A DNA stretch of 64,000 nt from Thioalkalivibrio paradoxus ARh 1 (GCF_000227685.2 NZ_CP007029.1:780501-844500); one strand, 5' to 3'; shown: positions 28,870 through 38,760, counted from the stretch's first letter. Numbers and translations are program-made. Notes: generated by a model from the letters alone, not told the origin.

Positions 28870-31137
28870 TTACGGCAGGATCAGCGTCGTTCCGGGCCAG
28901 ACCTGGTCCGGGCTTTCCAGGATGTGGCGGTTGTTTTCGTAGATCTCCTGGACCCGCGGCCAGGTGTTTCCTTCGCCATAGAACCGGGCTGCGATCACCC
29001 CGAGGGTTTCCCCGGGCCGCACCTGATACAGCGTTCCCCCCTGGGCACGTACCGTGAGTGCCTGCTGGCGGCGCAGTTGCTCGGCGGCTTCCTCGATCGC
29101 GGCCAGTTGCTGAGGTTGTGCGCTGCTTCCGGGCCGAAGTGCGCGGTTGGCATCGCGCAGCTCTTGAGCATGTTGGGCCGCCTGTGCGCGGACGGCTTCC
29201 AGATCCAGCGAGCCGCCCTCGTCCGGCGGTAGCATCGAACGCAGGTGCGCGAGTTCGCGCTCGCTCTCGGCCTGGGCTTCGTCGCGCGCGCGTTGCACAG
29301 CCGTCAGTTCTTCCTGCAGCGCGGCCTGAGCGGATTGTGCGCGGGTCAGGTCCTGCTGTGACGCATCCAGGCGCGCCCTGAGGTCGTCCAACGTGGTCTG
29401 CAGCGAGGCGAGTTCATCGCGGGTCGCGCGTTGTTGCTGTTCGAGGTCTTCGTGCGCACTACGGGCTTCGCCGAGTTCGGTACGGGTGGACGTCAATTGT
29501 GCCTCGAGATCGGCGATTTCGGCGCGGAGCAGTGCGCGTTCCTCGCCCTGGGCGGCGAGTTCGGCGCGGGCTTCGGCGAGTTCGGCCTCGACGATATCCT
29601 TCGCAGCCTGGAGGTCGGCGGCGGCGGCCTCGGCCTGCTCGCGGCCCTGGCGGGCATCACTGGCGGCGGCCTGGGTTTCGGTCAGCTGATTTTCGAGATC
29701 GGCGATCTCGGCGCGGAGCAGCGCGCGTTCCTCGCCCTGGGCGGCAAGTGCGGCGCGGGCTTCGGCGAGCTCGGCCTCGACGATATCCTTCGCAGCCTGG
29801 AGGTCGGCGGCGGCGGCCTCGGCCTGCTCGCGGCCCTGGCGGGCGTCGCTGGCGGCGGCCTGGGTTTCGGTCAGCTGATTTTCGAGGTTGGTGATCTCGG
29901 CGCGGAGCAGCGCGCGTTCCTCGCCCTGGGCGGCGAGTTCGGCGCGGGCTTCGGCGAGTTCGGCCTCGACGACGTCTTTCGCAGCCTGGAGGTCGGCGGC
30001 GGCGGCCTCGGCCTGTTCGCGGCCCTGGCGGGCGTCGCTGGCGGCGGCCTGGGTTTCGGTCAGCTGATTTTCGAGATCGGCGATTTCGGCACGGAGCAGG
30101 GCGCGTTCTTCGCCCTGGGCGGCGAGTCCGGCACGGGCTTCAGCGAGTTCGGCTTCGAGGATTTCGTTGGCGGCCTGGAGGTCGGCGGCGGCGGCCTCGG
30201 CCTGTTCGCGGCCCTGGCGGGCATCGCTGGCGGCGGCCTGGGTTTCGGTCAGCTGATTTTCGAGGTCGGTGATTTCGGCGCGGAGCAGCGCGCGTTCCTC
30301 GCCCTGGGCGGCGAGTTCGGTACGGGCCTGGGAGAGCTCGGCCTCGACGATCTCCTTGGCGGCCTGGAGGTCGGCGGCGGCGGCCTCGGCCTGTTCGCGG
30401 TCCTGGCGGGCGTCGCTGGCGGCGGCCTGGGTTTCGGTCAGCTGATTTTCGAGGTCGGTGATTTCGGCGCGGAGCAGCGCGCGTTCCTCGCCCTGGGCGG
30501 CGAGTCCGGCGCGGGCTTCAGCGAGTTCGGCTTCGAGGATTTCGTTGGCGGCCTCGAGGTCGGCGGCGGCGGCCTCGGCCTGTTCGCGGCTCTGGCGGGC
30601 GTCGCTGGCGGCGGCCTGGGTTTCGGTCAGCTGATTTTCGAGGTCGGTGATTTCGGCGCGGAGCAGCGCGCGTTCCTCGCCCTGGGCGGCGAGTCCGGCG
30701 CGGGCTTCAGCGAGTTCGGCTTCGAGGATTTCGTTGGCGGCCTCGAGGTCGGCGGCGGCGGCCTCGGCCTGTTCGCGGCTCTGGCGGGCGTCGCTGGCGG
30801 CGGCCTGGATCTCGGTCAGCTGATTTTCGAGGTCGGTGATTTCGGCACGGAGCAGCGCGCGTTCCTCGCCCTGGGCGGCGAGTTCAATGCGGGCAGTGGA
30901 CAGTTCTGCGGAGAACATCTCGTTCTCGTCACGCAGGTTGCCGAGCTTGCCTTCGATGGCGTCGATCCGTTCCTGCAAGGCGTCGGATTCAGCCTCCGGG
31001 GCGCTGTTTCCGGAGTTGGTGGCCTGTCCGGCGCCGGGAACGCTCAGGGCCAGAAGCAGTGCGCCTGCCAGCAGTGCAGGTCGCGGGAACCCGGGTCGTC
31101 GGGCCCGTGGCTGCAGCGGGGGGTATGAGTGGTTCAT
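28870..31137 (-). CDS. Periplasmic coiled-coil protein with 63-residue repeats and C-terminal LysM domain
   Basis: A 755-residue exported protein. The N-terminus is basic, then a hydrophobic signal segment (A-L-L-A-G-A-L-L-L-A-L-S-V-P-G-A-G-Q-A). The centre is a long coiled coil with eight copies of a 63-residue unit (nine heptads) containing A-A-Q-G-E-E-R-A-L-L-R-A-E-I and E-N-Q-L-T-E-T-Q-A-A-A-S-D-A-R-Q. The end is a LysM domain (Y-Q-V-R-P-G-E-T-L-G-V-I-A-A-R-F-Y-G-E, then W-P-G-T-T-L-I-L-P), which binds peptidoglycan. It could be a peptidoglycan-tethered spacer or scaffold (inference). ATG 31137 follows AAGGAGA at seven bases. An upstream GTG at 31158 is less likely. Confidence 0.85.
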   Translation of the reverse strand: MNHSYPPLQPRARRPGFPRPALLAGALLLALSVPGAGQATNSGNSAPEAESDALQERIDAIEGKLGNLRDENEMFSAELSTARIELAAQGEERALLRAEITDLENQLTEIQAAASDARQSREQAEAAAADLEAANEILEAELAEARAGLAAQGEERALLRAEITDLENQLTETQAAASDARQSREQAEAAAADLEAANEILEAELAEARAGLAAQGEERALLRAEITDLENQLTETQAAASDARQDREQAEAAAADLQAAKEIVEAELSQARTELAAQGEERALLRAEITDLENQLTETQAAASDARQGREQAEAAAADLQAANEILEAELAEARAGLAAQGEERALLRAEIADLENQLTETQAAASDARQGREQAEAAAADLQAAKDVVEAELAEARAELAAQGEERALLRAEITNLENQLTETQAAASDARQGREQAEAAAADLQAAKDIVEAELAEARAALAAQGEERALLRAEIADLENQLTETQAAASDARQGREQAEAAAADLQAAKDIVEAELAEARAELAAQGEERALLRAEIADLEAQLTSTRTELGEARSAHEDLEQQQRATRDELASLQTTLDDLRARLDASQQDLTRAQSAQAALQEELTAVQRARDEAQAESERELAHLRSMLPPDEGGSLDLEAVRAQAAQHAQELRDANRALRPGSSAQPQQLAAIEEAAEQLRRQQALTVRAQGGTLYQVRPGETLGVIAARFYGEGNTWPRVQEIYENNRHILESPDQVWPGTTLILP
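29510..30900. repeat. Tandem 189-bp coding repeats
   Basis: A block containing GCGCGGAGCAG recurs at about 29522, 29711, 29900, 30089, 30278, 30467, 30656 and 30845, with a constant 189-base period and no indels. The units differ by a few point changes, so they look duplicated and partly homogenised. They encode the 63-residue coiled-coil repeats of the LysM protein. Confidence 0.9.
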
Positions 31138-31464
31138 GGTGTGGTCTCCTTGGGGCATTGTTGGGTCCGGTGCTGTATCGTGTCAGCCCGGTCGCTTTTC
31201 TTCTCGTTGACCGTGGGTGGCCATCCGTCTTCGAACGTGAAAACTCGGATTCGCGGCGTTACTCCTCCACAGTGTAGCCAGCGTGCCGCGGATCGGCTCA
31301 AGTCTCAAGGTTTGGTTCCCCCGGTGCCTGCGTGCATCCTGGTGCGCCCGCTGGACGAACCTTTCGCCCCGGAGGTGGCAGACTCGATGATGGATCAGGA
31401 AGATGACAGCAAGGCGGGTGCGCGGCCAGGGCGGTTCCGAAAACGGTTCCGGAGGGATCACCGG
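31138..31464. other. Divergent regulatory gap between LysM and cytochrome c genes
   Basis: 327 bases between divergent genes, expected to hold both promoters. The plus-strand frame of the cytochrome is open upstream to an M-M-D-Q-E at 31387, so a longer cytochrome N-terminus is formally possible. No other gene is visible. Confidence 0.4.
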
Positions 31465-31926
31465 GTGACCGGGCCGCGGGTGGCGCTGGCCGCAACCTTG
31501 ATAGCGGTGTTGCTGACGGCTGGCTGCACGGAGCCCCCGCGCGAGGCGGAACGACGGGACGCGCAAACCGGCCGGTGGTACACCATCGAGCAAGTCATGC
31601 AGGGCGCTCCGTTGTACGCCAGGTACTGCGCATCGTGTCATGGCGGGCAGGCCGAGGGCGCCGAGGAATGGCGACGGCGTCTTCCGGATGGCCGCTGGCG
31701 GCCACCACCGCTGAACGGCACCGGGCACACCTGGCACCACCCGCTTTGGCAACTGCGGCAGCAGATTCGGCACGGCTCCGATGCTGAGCACGGCGACATG
31801 CCGCCGTTTGCGGATGTCCTGACGGATGCGGAGATCGATGTCGTGATTGCCTGGTTTCAAAGCCACTGGCCGGACCGGATTTATGCCGCCTGGCTGGACT
31901 ACGACGCCAATTTTCCTGCGCCCTGA
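31465..31926 (+). CDS. c-type cytochrome lipoprotein
   Basis: A 153-residue protein. With GTG 31465 (GGAGGG eight bases upstream) it begins V-T-G-P-R-V-A-L-A-A-T-L-I-A-V-L-L-T-A-G-C, a lipoprotein signal with the cysteine at residue 21. A single haem c motif, C-A-S-C-H, follows Y-A-R-Y at about residue 54. A distal methionine candidate lies in H-G-D-M-P-P-F-A, typical of small electron-transfer cytochromes c. It is probably anchored to a membrane facing the periplasm. Its electron partner is unknown. Confidence 0.85.
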   Translation: MTGPRVALAATLIAVLLTAGCTEPPREAERRDAQTGRWYTIEQVMQGAPLYARYCASCHGGQAEGAEEWRRRLPDGRWRPPPLNGTGHTWHHPLWQLRQQIRHGSDAEHGDMPPFADVLTDAEIDVVIAWFQSHWPDRIYAAWLDYDANFPAP

Positions 31927-31933
31927 GCACCGT

Positions 31934-32761
31934 TCAGCGCGGGAGCGTGAGCACTCCTGCCGCTGGGTCGCTGGCGAGCGCCGGTGCCGTTGCCTTCAGT
32001 TTCTCGAGGTCGTCCGGGTGGCGGTCGATCTGCGCCAGGGCGCGGCGGAAGATCGGCCGCAGCGAGGATTTCAAATGCCTGCGGGCCTGTCCCGCCGGGA
32101 CGTTCTTCAGCCGGCAGAACAGGCCGAGCGCATAGGTCAGGTCGGCGCGTGACAGGTAGCCACTGCGCTCGGCTGCCGGACCCTGACAGGAACCGCAGCT
32201 GTTGACGCGCACGCTGAATGCCGTGTTCGCAAGCATCAGTCCGAAGCCCATGAAGACGCCGACCAGCTCGGTGATGTGTGGCCAATTCTCGCGGCCCCCG
32301 GGCGGGGGTTCGGGAGCGGCAGCGGCGACGTGCTGGGCGAAGTCGCGCGCTAAGGTTGCAATCAATGCCTCCGGGTTTCCGACCAGCTCCGGCGAGTAGC
32401 TGAACAGGGCGGTGGAAGCCGCCCCGTTCGTAGCCGGGGCGAGTGCCCGCCGGCCGCGGTACGCGGGTGGCGGCGGGTGGTGGGGGTAGGGCTGCGCGGT
32501 CAGCGCGCCCGGTTCCAGCAGCTGGCAGGGCCAGTGGTCGAGGCCCGCGTGCTTGCGTACCGACTCGAACATCAGTTGCGCCATCTCATGCACGCTGCTG
32601 GCCCGTCCCGGAAAGTACTCGGGCGTAGGCAGCACCAGATCGGTGTCGCCGAAGAACACCCCGGGACCCTGATGGCGCAGCGCCCAGGCGAAGACCTCGT
32701 GGATCCACCGCCGGGTCGTTTCATCCAGCAGTGGGTCGCGGCGGAACAGGTTCAGGAACAT
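31934..32761 (-). CDS. Conserved hypothetical protein
   Basis: A 275-residue protein I do not recognise by name. It begins M-F-L-N-L-F-R-R-D-P-L-L-D-E and contains W-A-L-R-H, P-T-P-E-Y-F-P-G, and a possible metal or disulfide motif N-S-C-G-S-C-Q-G after the segment G-V-F-M-G-F-G-L-M-L-A-N-T-A-F. No signal peptide is visible. Proteins of this pattern occur in other proteobacteria without a function. It is convergent with the cytochrome gene, with seven bases between stops. The start M-F-L-N at 32761 is chosen over an upstream extension. Confidence 0.65.
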   Translation of the reverse strand: MFLNLFRRDPLLDETTRRWIHEVFAWALRHQGPGVFFGDTDLVLPTPEYFPGRASSVHEMAQLMFESVRKHAGLDHWPCQLLEPGALTAQPYPHHPPPPAYRGRRALAPATNGAASTALFSYSPELVGNPEALIATLARDFAQHVAAAAPEPPPGGRENWPHITELVGVFMGFGLMLANTAFSVRVNSCGSCQGPAAERSGYLSRADLTYALGLFCRLKNVPAGQARRHLKSSLRPIFRRALAQIDRHPDDLEKLKATAPALASDPAAGVLTLPR

Positions 32762-32883
32762 CGACTCGCGCCTCCGGCGTGACGCGTTGGCGTTTGCGGC
32801 CCCGGCCCCGGGGAAGACCATTGCAATCGCCCCAGACTACACCGTTGGCGGTGTGCACCGCGAGCGGCGCGGCTGCGAGCGGT

Positions 32884-34314
32884 TTACAGGTACGGTGTCA
32901 GGAGCCGGGCAGCCCCGTCTCGCAGGCGCATCGGGATCGGACGTCTCTGGATCTCGTCGAGATCCAGCCGCCGCGAGCGCGAGCGCAGCTCGGATGCCCA
33001 GCCGCCCAGCCGCCGGCCCAGTTCGGCATCGTAGCATTCGACGTTGAACTCGAAGTTCAGTCGCAGGCTGCGTGGATCCCAGTTGCCCGACCCGAACAGC
33101 ACCCAGCAGTCGTCGACCAGCATCAGCTTGCTGTGATTGAACGGCGGCGGGGTGAGCCACAGCCGGCAGCCACGTTCCACCAGTTCCGCGTGCAGCGGGT
33201 TCCCGGCCCACTGCACCAGGCGCAGATTGCCGCGCTCGGGAAGCAGGATGTCGACGTTGACACCGCGCAAGGCCGTGGTCTTCAGCGCGCCGAGCAGCGC
33301 GACATCGGGCAGAAAGTACGGCGTGACGATGGTGACCCGTTCCCGGGCCTCGGCCAGCGCTGCCAGCAGCGTGAACTGGAGCACCTCGAAGTCTTCGTCG
33401 GGGCCGTCGGGAAGTCCACGGCACAGGGTCTTCCCGGGCGCTGGCCGGGTCGGCCGGTCCGTTCCCGGGGTGTTCGCAATGCGTTCCCGGGTGCTGAAGT
33501 GCCAGTCCTCGCAGAAAATCGAGTCGAGTTGGGCCACCACCGGCCCCTCGAGCTCGAAGTGGAGATCGTCGACCGGATGCCGTCCGGGGTCGGTGCGTCG
33601 GTGGCCGCGCCGGATGTTCATGCCGCCGGTGAATCCGGTCGTGTCGTCGACGACCAGCAGCTTGCGGTGGTTGCGCAGGTTGAACACCGCCACGCTGCGC
33701 GGGAGTTGCACCGGCAGGAATGCCGCGGTCCGGACCCCGAGCCGGCGCAGGTGCCGCAGCATGCTGCGGCGGCTGTAGCGGGCGCCGATGCCGTCGATCA
33801 GCACCCGCACGTCGACGCCGCGGTCCCGGGCGGCCTTCAGCCGATCGGCGAACTGCAGGCCGACCGGGTCGGCGTCGAAGATATACGTTGCGAGGTTCAC
33901 GCGCCGCTGCGCCCCGTCGATCGCGTCGAGCATTGCCCGGTAGGCCTGATCGCCATCGAGCAGCGGGGTCACGCGGTTGCCCGGCGCGACAGTGAACGGA
34001 CTCAGTGCGTCACCGGAGCCGAGCAACCCCCGCCAGCGCGAACTCAATTCGACATCCACTCCGAGGCTGGAGCGGGCCGCCGAGGCGGGACTGTGGCCCT
34101 CGCGCAGCGCCTGGGCCCGCCTGCGGATGCGGTTGATTCCGAACAGCCAGTACAGGATCGAACCGGCGAGCGGCAACAGAAAGATCAGGCCGACCCAGGC
34201 GATGACCGCCCCGGTCTCCCGGCGCTGCAGCAGCGCATGTACCGCGGTGACGATGGCCACCAGGAATACGGCGGCCGCGATGCCGCTGGCGATCCAGCCC
34301 GTCTCCAGGTCCAA
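32884..34314 (-). CDS. cls: Cardiolipin synthase (phospholipase D family)
   Basis: A ~476-residue membrane enzyme that makes cardiolipin from phosphatidylglycerol. Two N-terminal membrane helices (I-A-S-G-I-A-A-A-V-F-L-V-A-I-V, then G-A-V-I-A-W-V-G-L-I-F-L-L-P-L-A-G) are followed by two HKD motifs: H-R-K-L-L-V-V-D-D and H-S-K-L-M-L-V-D-D, the second within the G-S-G-N context. No ATG lies near the expected start. TTG 34314 gives L-D-L-E-T-G-W and leaves room for the parC promoter; TTG 34395 would extend it by 27 residues. Confidence 0.9.
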   Translation of the reverse strand: MDLETGWIASGIAAAVFLVAIVTAVHALLQRRETGAVIAWVGLIFLLPLAGSILYWLFGINRIRRRAQALREGHSPASAARSSLGVDVELSSRWRGLLGSGDALSPFTVAPGNRVTPLLDGDQAYRAMLDAIDGAQRRVNLATYIFDADPVGLQFADRLKAARDRGVDVRVLIDGIGARYSRRSMLRHLRRLGVRTAAFLPVQLPRSVAVFNLRNHRKLLVVDDTTGFTGGMNIRRGHRRTDPGRHPVDDLHFELEGPVVAQLDSIFCEDWHFSTRERIANTPGTDRPTRPAPGKTLCRGLPDGPDEDFEVLQFTLLAALAEARERVTIVTPYFLPDVALLGALKTTALRGVNVDILLPERGNLRLVQWAGNPLHAELVERGCRLWLTPPPFNHSKLMLVDDCWVLFGSGNWDPRSLRLNFEFNVECYDAELGRRLGGWASELRSRSRRLDLDEIQRRPIPMRLRDGAARLLTPYL

Positions 34315-34341
34315 GCCCGCCCCCCGTCCCGCGAGATTGCA

Positions 34342-34371
34342 TTGGAATGCACGTTTCGAACTGGCTACAGT
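34342..34371 (+). promoter_or_regulatory. Probable parC promoter
   Basis: TTGGAA (34342-34347) and TACAGT (34366-34371) are separated by 18 bases and lie about 85 bases before the parC start, in the gap divergent from cls. Confidence 0.45.
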
Positions 34372-34454
34372 ACGGCCGCGCTCGGCGCCGGGCAACTCGG
34401 TCCCGACGGCCGTGTGCTGTGCGCCGCAGTATCCCCTGACCGGAGCGGAACCCG

Positions 34455-36707
34455 ATGCCCGAGAACCTGACGCTGGACTTCTCCGATGCCGAGCGCCTGC
34501 CGCTGAAGGAGTTCACCGAGAAGGCGTACCTGGACTATTCCATGTACGTGATCCTGGACCGGGCGCTGCCGCACGTCGGTGACGGTCTGAAACCGGTGCA
34601 GCGGCGGATCATCTACGCGATGAGCGAGCTGGGGCTGACCGCGACCGCGAAGTACAAGAAGTCCGCGCGCACCGTCGGGGACGTGCTCGGCAAGTTCCAT
34701 CCGCACGGCGACAGCGCCTGCTACGAGGCGATGGTACTGATGGCGCAACCGTTCTCCTACCGCTACCCGTTTGTCGATGGGCAGGGCAACTGGGGCTCGC
34801 CGGACGACCCGAAGAGCTTCGCGGCGATGCGCTACACCGAGTCGCGGCTGTCGCGCTACGCCCAGTTGCTGCTGTCCGAACTCGAGCAGGGCACGGTGGA
34901 CTGGGCGCCGAACTTCGACGGCACATTGGAGGAGCCGAAGGTGCTGCCGGCGCGGTTGCCGAACGTGCTGCTCAACGGTGCGACCGGGATCGCGGTGGGC
35001 ATGGCCACCGACATCCTGCCGCACAATCTGCGCGAGGTCGCGGCCGCCTGTGTGCATCTGCTGGAACACCCGGATGCCACGGTGGACGACCTGATCGAGC
35101 ACATCCCCGGCCCCGATTTCCCCAGCGAGTCGGAGATCATCACCTCGCCCGCAGACCTGCGTAAGGTCTACGCGACCGGCTACGGAGCGGTGCGTACGCG
35201 GGCCCGCTACGAACGCGAGAATGGCGACATCGTGATCACCGCGCTGCCGTACCAGGTTTCCGGGGCGCGCGTGCTGGAGCAGATTGCGGGGCAGATCAAC
35301 GCCAAGAAGCTGCCGATGGTCGAGGATCTGCGCGACGAGTCCGACCACGAGCACCCGACGCGCCTGGTGATCACCCCGCGCAGCCAGCGCGTGGACGTCG
35401 AGAGCCTGATGGACCACCTGTTCGCGACCACCGACCTCGAGAAGAGCTACCGGGTGAACATGAACCTGATCGGTCTCGACGGCCGGCCCCGGGTGAAAAA
35501 CCTGCGCGAACTGCTGGTCGAGTGGCTGGGATTTCGGGTGACGACCGTGCGCCGGCGGCTGCAGTGGCGGCTCGACAAGGTGCTCGCGCGGCTGCACGTG
35601 CTGGCCGGTCTGCTGATCGCCTATCTGAACATCGACGAGGTGATCCGGATCATCCGGGAGAACGACAAGCCCAAGCCGGTGCTGATGGAACGTTTCGGAC
35701 TCAGCGACATCCAGGCCGAGGCGATTCTGGAACTGAAGCTGCGTCACCTGGCGAAGCTCGAGGAAATGAAGATCCGGGGCGAGCAGGATGAACTCACCGC
35801 CGAACGCGAGCAGCTGGAGAAGACGTTGGCATCGGAACGGCGGCTGAAGCGCCTGGTCGCGGACGAGATTCGCGCCGATGCCGAGAACTTTGGCGACGAA
35901 CGCCGGTCGCCGCTGGTCGAACGCTCGGCCGCGCAGGCGCTCGACGAAACCGCGCTGGTGCCGACCGAGCCGCTGACGATCGTGCTGTCGAAGATGGGCT
36001 GGGTGCGCGCGGCGAAAGGCCACGAGGTGGACCCGGCTGCGCTGAACTACAAGGCGGGCGATGGTTTCCTGGCCGCGCTTGCCGGGCGCAGCAACCAGCC
36101 GGTGGCGTTCCTGGACTCGACCGGCCGTGCCTACACGCTGCCGGCGCACACGCTGCCGTCGGCGCGCGGGCAGGGCGAACCGCTGTCCGGACGCGTGACG
36201 CTGGCCGACGGCGGGCACGTCGTCGGCCTTGCGACCGGGGCGCCGGACGAGCGCTGGGTGCTGGCCACCGATCACGGCTATGGCTTCGTGGTGCGGCTCG
36301 GCGACCTGTTCGGCCGCCAGAAGGCCGGCAAGGCCGTGCTGAACGTCCCTGCTGGGGCCGATGTGCTGGCGCCGCAGCGGCTGCGCGAGGTCGACACCGA
36401 TCGGATCGCGCTGGCGACCTCCGATGGCCACCTGCTGGTGATCCCCGCGACCGATCTACCGGAGATGGCGCGCGGCAAGGGCAACAGGATCATCGGTATT
36501 CCCGCGGCCCGGCTGCGGGAAGGCAAGGAGCGGGTGGTCGCGATCGCGGTGCTGCCCGCAGGCGCGACGCTGGTGGTGCACGCCGGGCGCAGGTTCAAGG
36601 GCATGGGACCTTCCGAGTGGGCCGGGTACGAGGGCGAGCGAGGCCGGCGGGGGCTGAAGCTGCCGCGCGGTTACCAGAAGGTCGATCGGCTGGAGGTGCA
36701 GATCTGA
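34455..36707 (+). CDS. parC: DNA topoisomerase IV subunit A
   Basis: A 750-residue type II topoisomerase subunit that decatenates chromosomes with ParE. The winged-helix region contains the quinolone-resistance segment [15 protein letters not shown], with wild-type Ser and Glu. The catalytic tyrosine is in [12 protein letters not shown] coiled-coil arm follows ([11 protein letters not shown]), then the shorter C-terminal beta-pinwheel typical of ParC rather than GyrA. The start is ATG 34455 (M-P-E-N-L-T-L). Divergent from cls. Confidence 0.96.
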   Translation: MPENLTLDFSDAERLPLKEFTEKAYLDYSMYVILDRALPHVGDGLKPVQRRIIYAMSELGLTATAKYKKSARTVGDVLGKFHPHGDSACYEAMVLMAQPFSYRYPFVDGQGNWGSPDDPKSFAAMRYTESRLSRYAQLLLSELEQGTVDWAPNFDGTLEEPKVLPARLPNVLLNGATGIAVGMATDILPHNLREVAAACVHLLEHPDATVDDLIEHIPGPDFPSESEIITSPADLRKVYATGYGAVRTRARYERENGDIVITALPYQVSGARVLEQIAGQINAKKLPMVEDLRDESDHEHPTRLVITPRSQRVDVESLMDHLFATTDLEKSYRVNMNLIGLDGRPRVKNLRELLVEWLGFRVTTVRRRLQWRLDKVLARLHVLAGLLIAYLNIDEVIRIIRENDKPKPVLMERFGLSDIQAEAILELKLRHLAKLEEMKIRGEQDELTAEREQLEKTLASERRLKRLVADEIRADAENFGDERRSPLVERSAAQALDETALVPTEPLTIVLSKMGWVRAAKGHEVDPAALNYKAGDGFLAALAGRSNQPVAFLDSTGRAYTLPAHTLPSARGQGEPLSGRVTLADGGHVVGLATGAPDERWVLATDHGYGFVVRLGDLFGRQKAGKAVLNVPAGADVLAPQRLREVDTDRIALATSDGHLLVIPATDLPEMARGKGNRIIGIPAARLREGKERVVAIAVLPAGATLVVHAGRRFKGMGPSEWAGYEGERGRRGLKLPRGYQKVDRLEVQI

Positions 36708-36722
36708 AACGGATCGCAATGG

Positions 36723-36750
36723 CTTGAATTTCTCCGGCTCCGCCCCATCT
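36723..36750 (+). promoter_or_regulatory. Heat-shock (sigma-32) promoter of htpX
   Basis: CTTGAAT (36723-36729), a 13-base spacer, and CCCCATCT (36743-36750) match the sigma-32 consensus closely. A TATAAT (36750-36755) overlaps the end but is too far (20 bases) from the TTGAAT for a standard sigma-70 promoter. It lies about 50 bases before htpX, a known stress gene. Confidence 0.7.
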
Positions 36751-36798
36751 ATAATGGCCGGCCAATCTTGAATTTCTGATCAATCGCTCGGAGTCACC

Positions 36799-37689
36799 AT
36801 GAAACGTATCATGCTGTTTTTAGGCACCAACCTTGCCATCATCGTGGTGCTGAGCATCACGCTGCGCATCCTTGGGGTGGAGCGCATTCTCGACGAGCAG
36901 GGCGTGGGTCTGAACCTGAATGCGCTGCTGGTCTTCGCGGCGGTATTCGGTTTCGGCGGGTCGTTCATCTCGCTGGCCATTTCCAAGTGGATGGCCAAGA
37001 GGACGATGAGCGTGCATGTGATCGAGGAGCCGCGCAACGCCACCGAGCAATGGCTGCTCGAGACCGTTCGGCGGCAGGCCCGGGCGGCCGGCATCGGCAT
37101 GCCCGAGGTGGGAATCTACGATTCGCCCGACCCGAACGCCTTCGCCACCGGCATGAGCCGGAACAACGCGCTGGTCGCGGTCAGCACCGGGTTGATGCGC
37201 AGCATGAGCCAGGGCGAGGTCGAGGCGGTACTCGGTCACGAGGTGGGCCATGTCGCCAACGGCGACATGGTGACTCTGGCGCTGATCCAGGGGGTCGTGA
37301 ACACCTTCGTGATCTTCCTCGCGCGGGTGCTGGGGCATTTCGTGGACCGGGTCGTGTTCAAGAACGAGCAGGGCCACGGGCCGGCGTTCTGGATCACCAC
37401 CATCGTCGCCGAGATTCTGCTGGCGATCCTGGCGTCGATCATCGTGATGTGGTTCTCGCGCCAGCGCGAGTTCCGGGCCGACGAGGCCGGCGCGAAGCTG
37501 GCGGGCCGCGATCAGATGATCGGCGCGCTCGAGTCGCTGGCGCGGGCTTCCGGCCGGCCGGTCGACATGCCCGATCAGATGGCCGCCTTCGGGATCCGCG
37601 GTGGCGTGCCGCAGGGGATCAAGCGGCTGTTCATGACCCATCCGCCGATCGAGGAGCGGATCATGGCGCTGAAGGGGATGCGCGGCTGA
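36799..37689 (+). CDS. htpX: Membrane zinc metalloprotease HtpX
   Basis: A 296-residue inner-membrane M48 protease that degrades damaged membrane proteins with FtsH. Two N-terminal membrane helices come first. The zinc site is [11 protein letters not shown] (around residue 150), followed by two more hydrophobic segments and the third ligand in [10 protein letters not shown]. The end [12 protein letters not shown] is typical. A heat-shock-type promoter lies just upstream, and parC ends 91 bases before. Confidence 0.96.
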   Translation: MKRIMLFLGTNLAIIVVLSITLRILGVERILDEQGVGLNLNALLVFAAVFGFGGSFISLAISKWMAKRTMSVHVIEEPRNATEQWLLETVRRQARAAGIGMPEVGIYDSPDPNAFATGMSRNNALVAVSTGLMRSMSQGEVEAVLGHEVGHVANGDMVTLALIQGVVNTFVIFLARVLGHFVDRVVFKNEQGHGPAFWITTIVAEILLAILASIIVMWFSRQREFRADEAGAKLAGRDQMIGALESLARASGRPVDMPDQMAAFGIRGGVPQGIKRLFMTHPPIEERIMALKGMRG

Positions 37690-37716
37690 ACGCCGTGGTC
37701 CGGCGCCGCTTCTGAT

Positions 37717-37754
37717 GTCGCCCCTGTCCCCCGGCAAGCGGGGGAGGGGGCGAC
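37717..37754. terminator. Possible stem-loop between htpX and the MBL gene
   Basis: GTCGCCCC...CCCCC pairs with GGGGG-A-GGGGGCGAC across a short loop, with a small internal bulge, in the convergent gap. No U-run follows, so efficiency is uncertain. Confidence 0.35.
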
Positions 37755-37792
37755 GCAACCCGAGCGCGGAATGGTGGGCCACTCGGAGTCAG

Positions 37793-38452
37793 TCAGCCTC
37801 GCTGCGCGGCGATCGCCCGGTCGCTGACGAAGGGGTTGTGTCGGCGTTCCTCTCCGAACGTGGACATCGGTCCGTGGCCGGGAATGAAACGGGTTTCCGC
37901 ACCGAGCGGCCACAGCTTGGTCACGATCGAGCGCAGCAGGTCCGAGTGGTTGCCCATCGGAAAGTCCGTGCGGCCGATGCTGCCCGCGAACAGCACGTCT
38001 CCGACCAAGGCCAGCTGACTGGGCGCATGGTGAAAGACCACGTGCCCCGGCGTATGCCCGGGGCATTCATACACGTCCAGAATCTGCTCGCCGACCCGGA
38101 CGCGGTCGCCTTCCCGGAGCCAGCGGTCGGGAAGAAACGCGGCCACCTCCGCGGTTCCGAACATCCGGGCTTGCATCGGGAGCTGTTCCAGCCAGAAGCG
38201 GTCGGCCTCGGCGGGGCCGACGATCGGGATGTCGGCGCGGTCCGCGAGTTCGCGTGCGGCGCCGACGTGGTCGAGATGCCCGTGGGTCAGCAGGATCTGG
38301 CGCAGATCCAGGCCCCGGTTCGCGACCTCGTTCCAGAGCGTCTCGGCAGACCCGCCGGGGTCCACCCAGGCGGCTTCCTGGGTGTTCTTGCACCAGATCA
38401 GCGTCGCGTTCTGCTCGAAAGCGGTGACGGGTAGGGAGACGAATCCAAGCAT
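37793..38452 (-). CDS. Metallo-beta-lactamase fold hydrolase (YcbL/GloB-like)
   Basis: A 219-residue protein with complete metal motifs: T-H-G-H-L-D-H-V-G (H-x-H-x-D-H), C-P-G-H-T-P-G-H, G-D-V-L-F-A-G-S-I-G-R-T-D and I-P-G-H-G-P. The spacing and small size match the YcbL type II glyoxalase-like group, which hydrolyses thioesters such as S-lactoylglutathione. The true substrate is not proven by sequence. The start M-L-G-F-V-S-L-P at 38452 is family-typical. Confidence 0.88.
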   Translation of the reverse strand: MLGFVSLPVTAFEQNATLIWCKNTQEAAWVDPGGSAETLWNEVANRGLDLRQILLTHGHLDHVGAARELADRADIPIVGPAEADRFWLEQLPMQARMFGTAEVAAFLPDRWLREGDRVRVGEQILDVYECPGHTPGHVVFHHAPSQLALVGDVLFAGSIGRTDFPMGNHSDLLRSIVTKLWPLGAETRFIPGHGPMSTFGEERRHNPFVSDRAIAAQRG

Positions 38453-38577
38453 GGCGGGGTCCGTTGGGGCAGAGGAGTTGCGGGCCGGCAGATCCCGCGA
38501 ACCGGGGCGGCGCTCCGTGCCATTGTTGCAGACGGCGTTTTCCGCTTCCACGTGGGTTAGCAGTCATGGCCAGCGGA

Positions 38578-38760
38578 CACCCCCGATGATGACAGAGGCG
38601 TAGGCGTAGGGCGGAAAAGGCCGAGGGCCGTCATCCGCCATTCCCACGCCGGGGTTGCCGCAGGCGCCGGGGAGGCGCGAACGCCATGCGGCGGATGACG
38701 CTGCGCTTTTCCGCCCTACGGGTCGCCCGGGACACGAGACAGGCCGTGACCTTCACGTCA
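38578..38760. repeat. Palindromic interspersed repeat, copy 2
   Basis: This element matches 12278-12450 along its length, in the same orientation. It has the same palindromic ends and CGTCATCCGCC / GGCGGATGACG core. The differences are a few point changes, a six-base GCGTAG duplication near the left palindrome and a diverged central loop. Similarity extends weakly about 13 bases further left (CATGGCC). It lies upstream of the MBL gene. Confidence 0.8.

Noticed and set aside
29510-30900. 189-bp repeats as a CRISPR or other spacer array
   Set aside because: The units are continuous coding sequence without unique spacers; no cas genes are present.
29431-31128. A 565-codon plus-strand frame opposite the LysM coiled-coil gene, rich in glycine, phenylalanine and leucine
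   Set aside because: It is the mirror of the 189-bp repeats: codon bias of the real gene (Glu/Ala/Leu codons) removes stops on the other strand. No start context or motif supports it.
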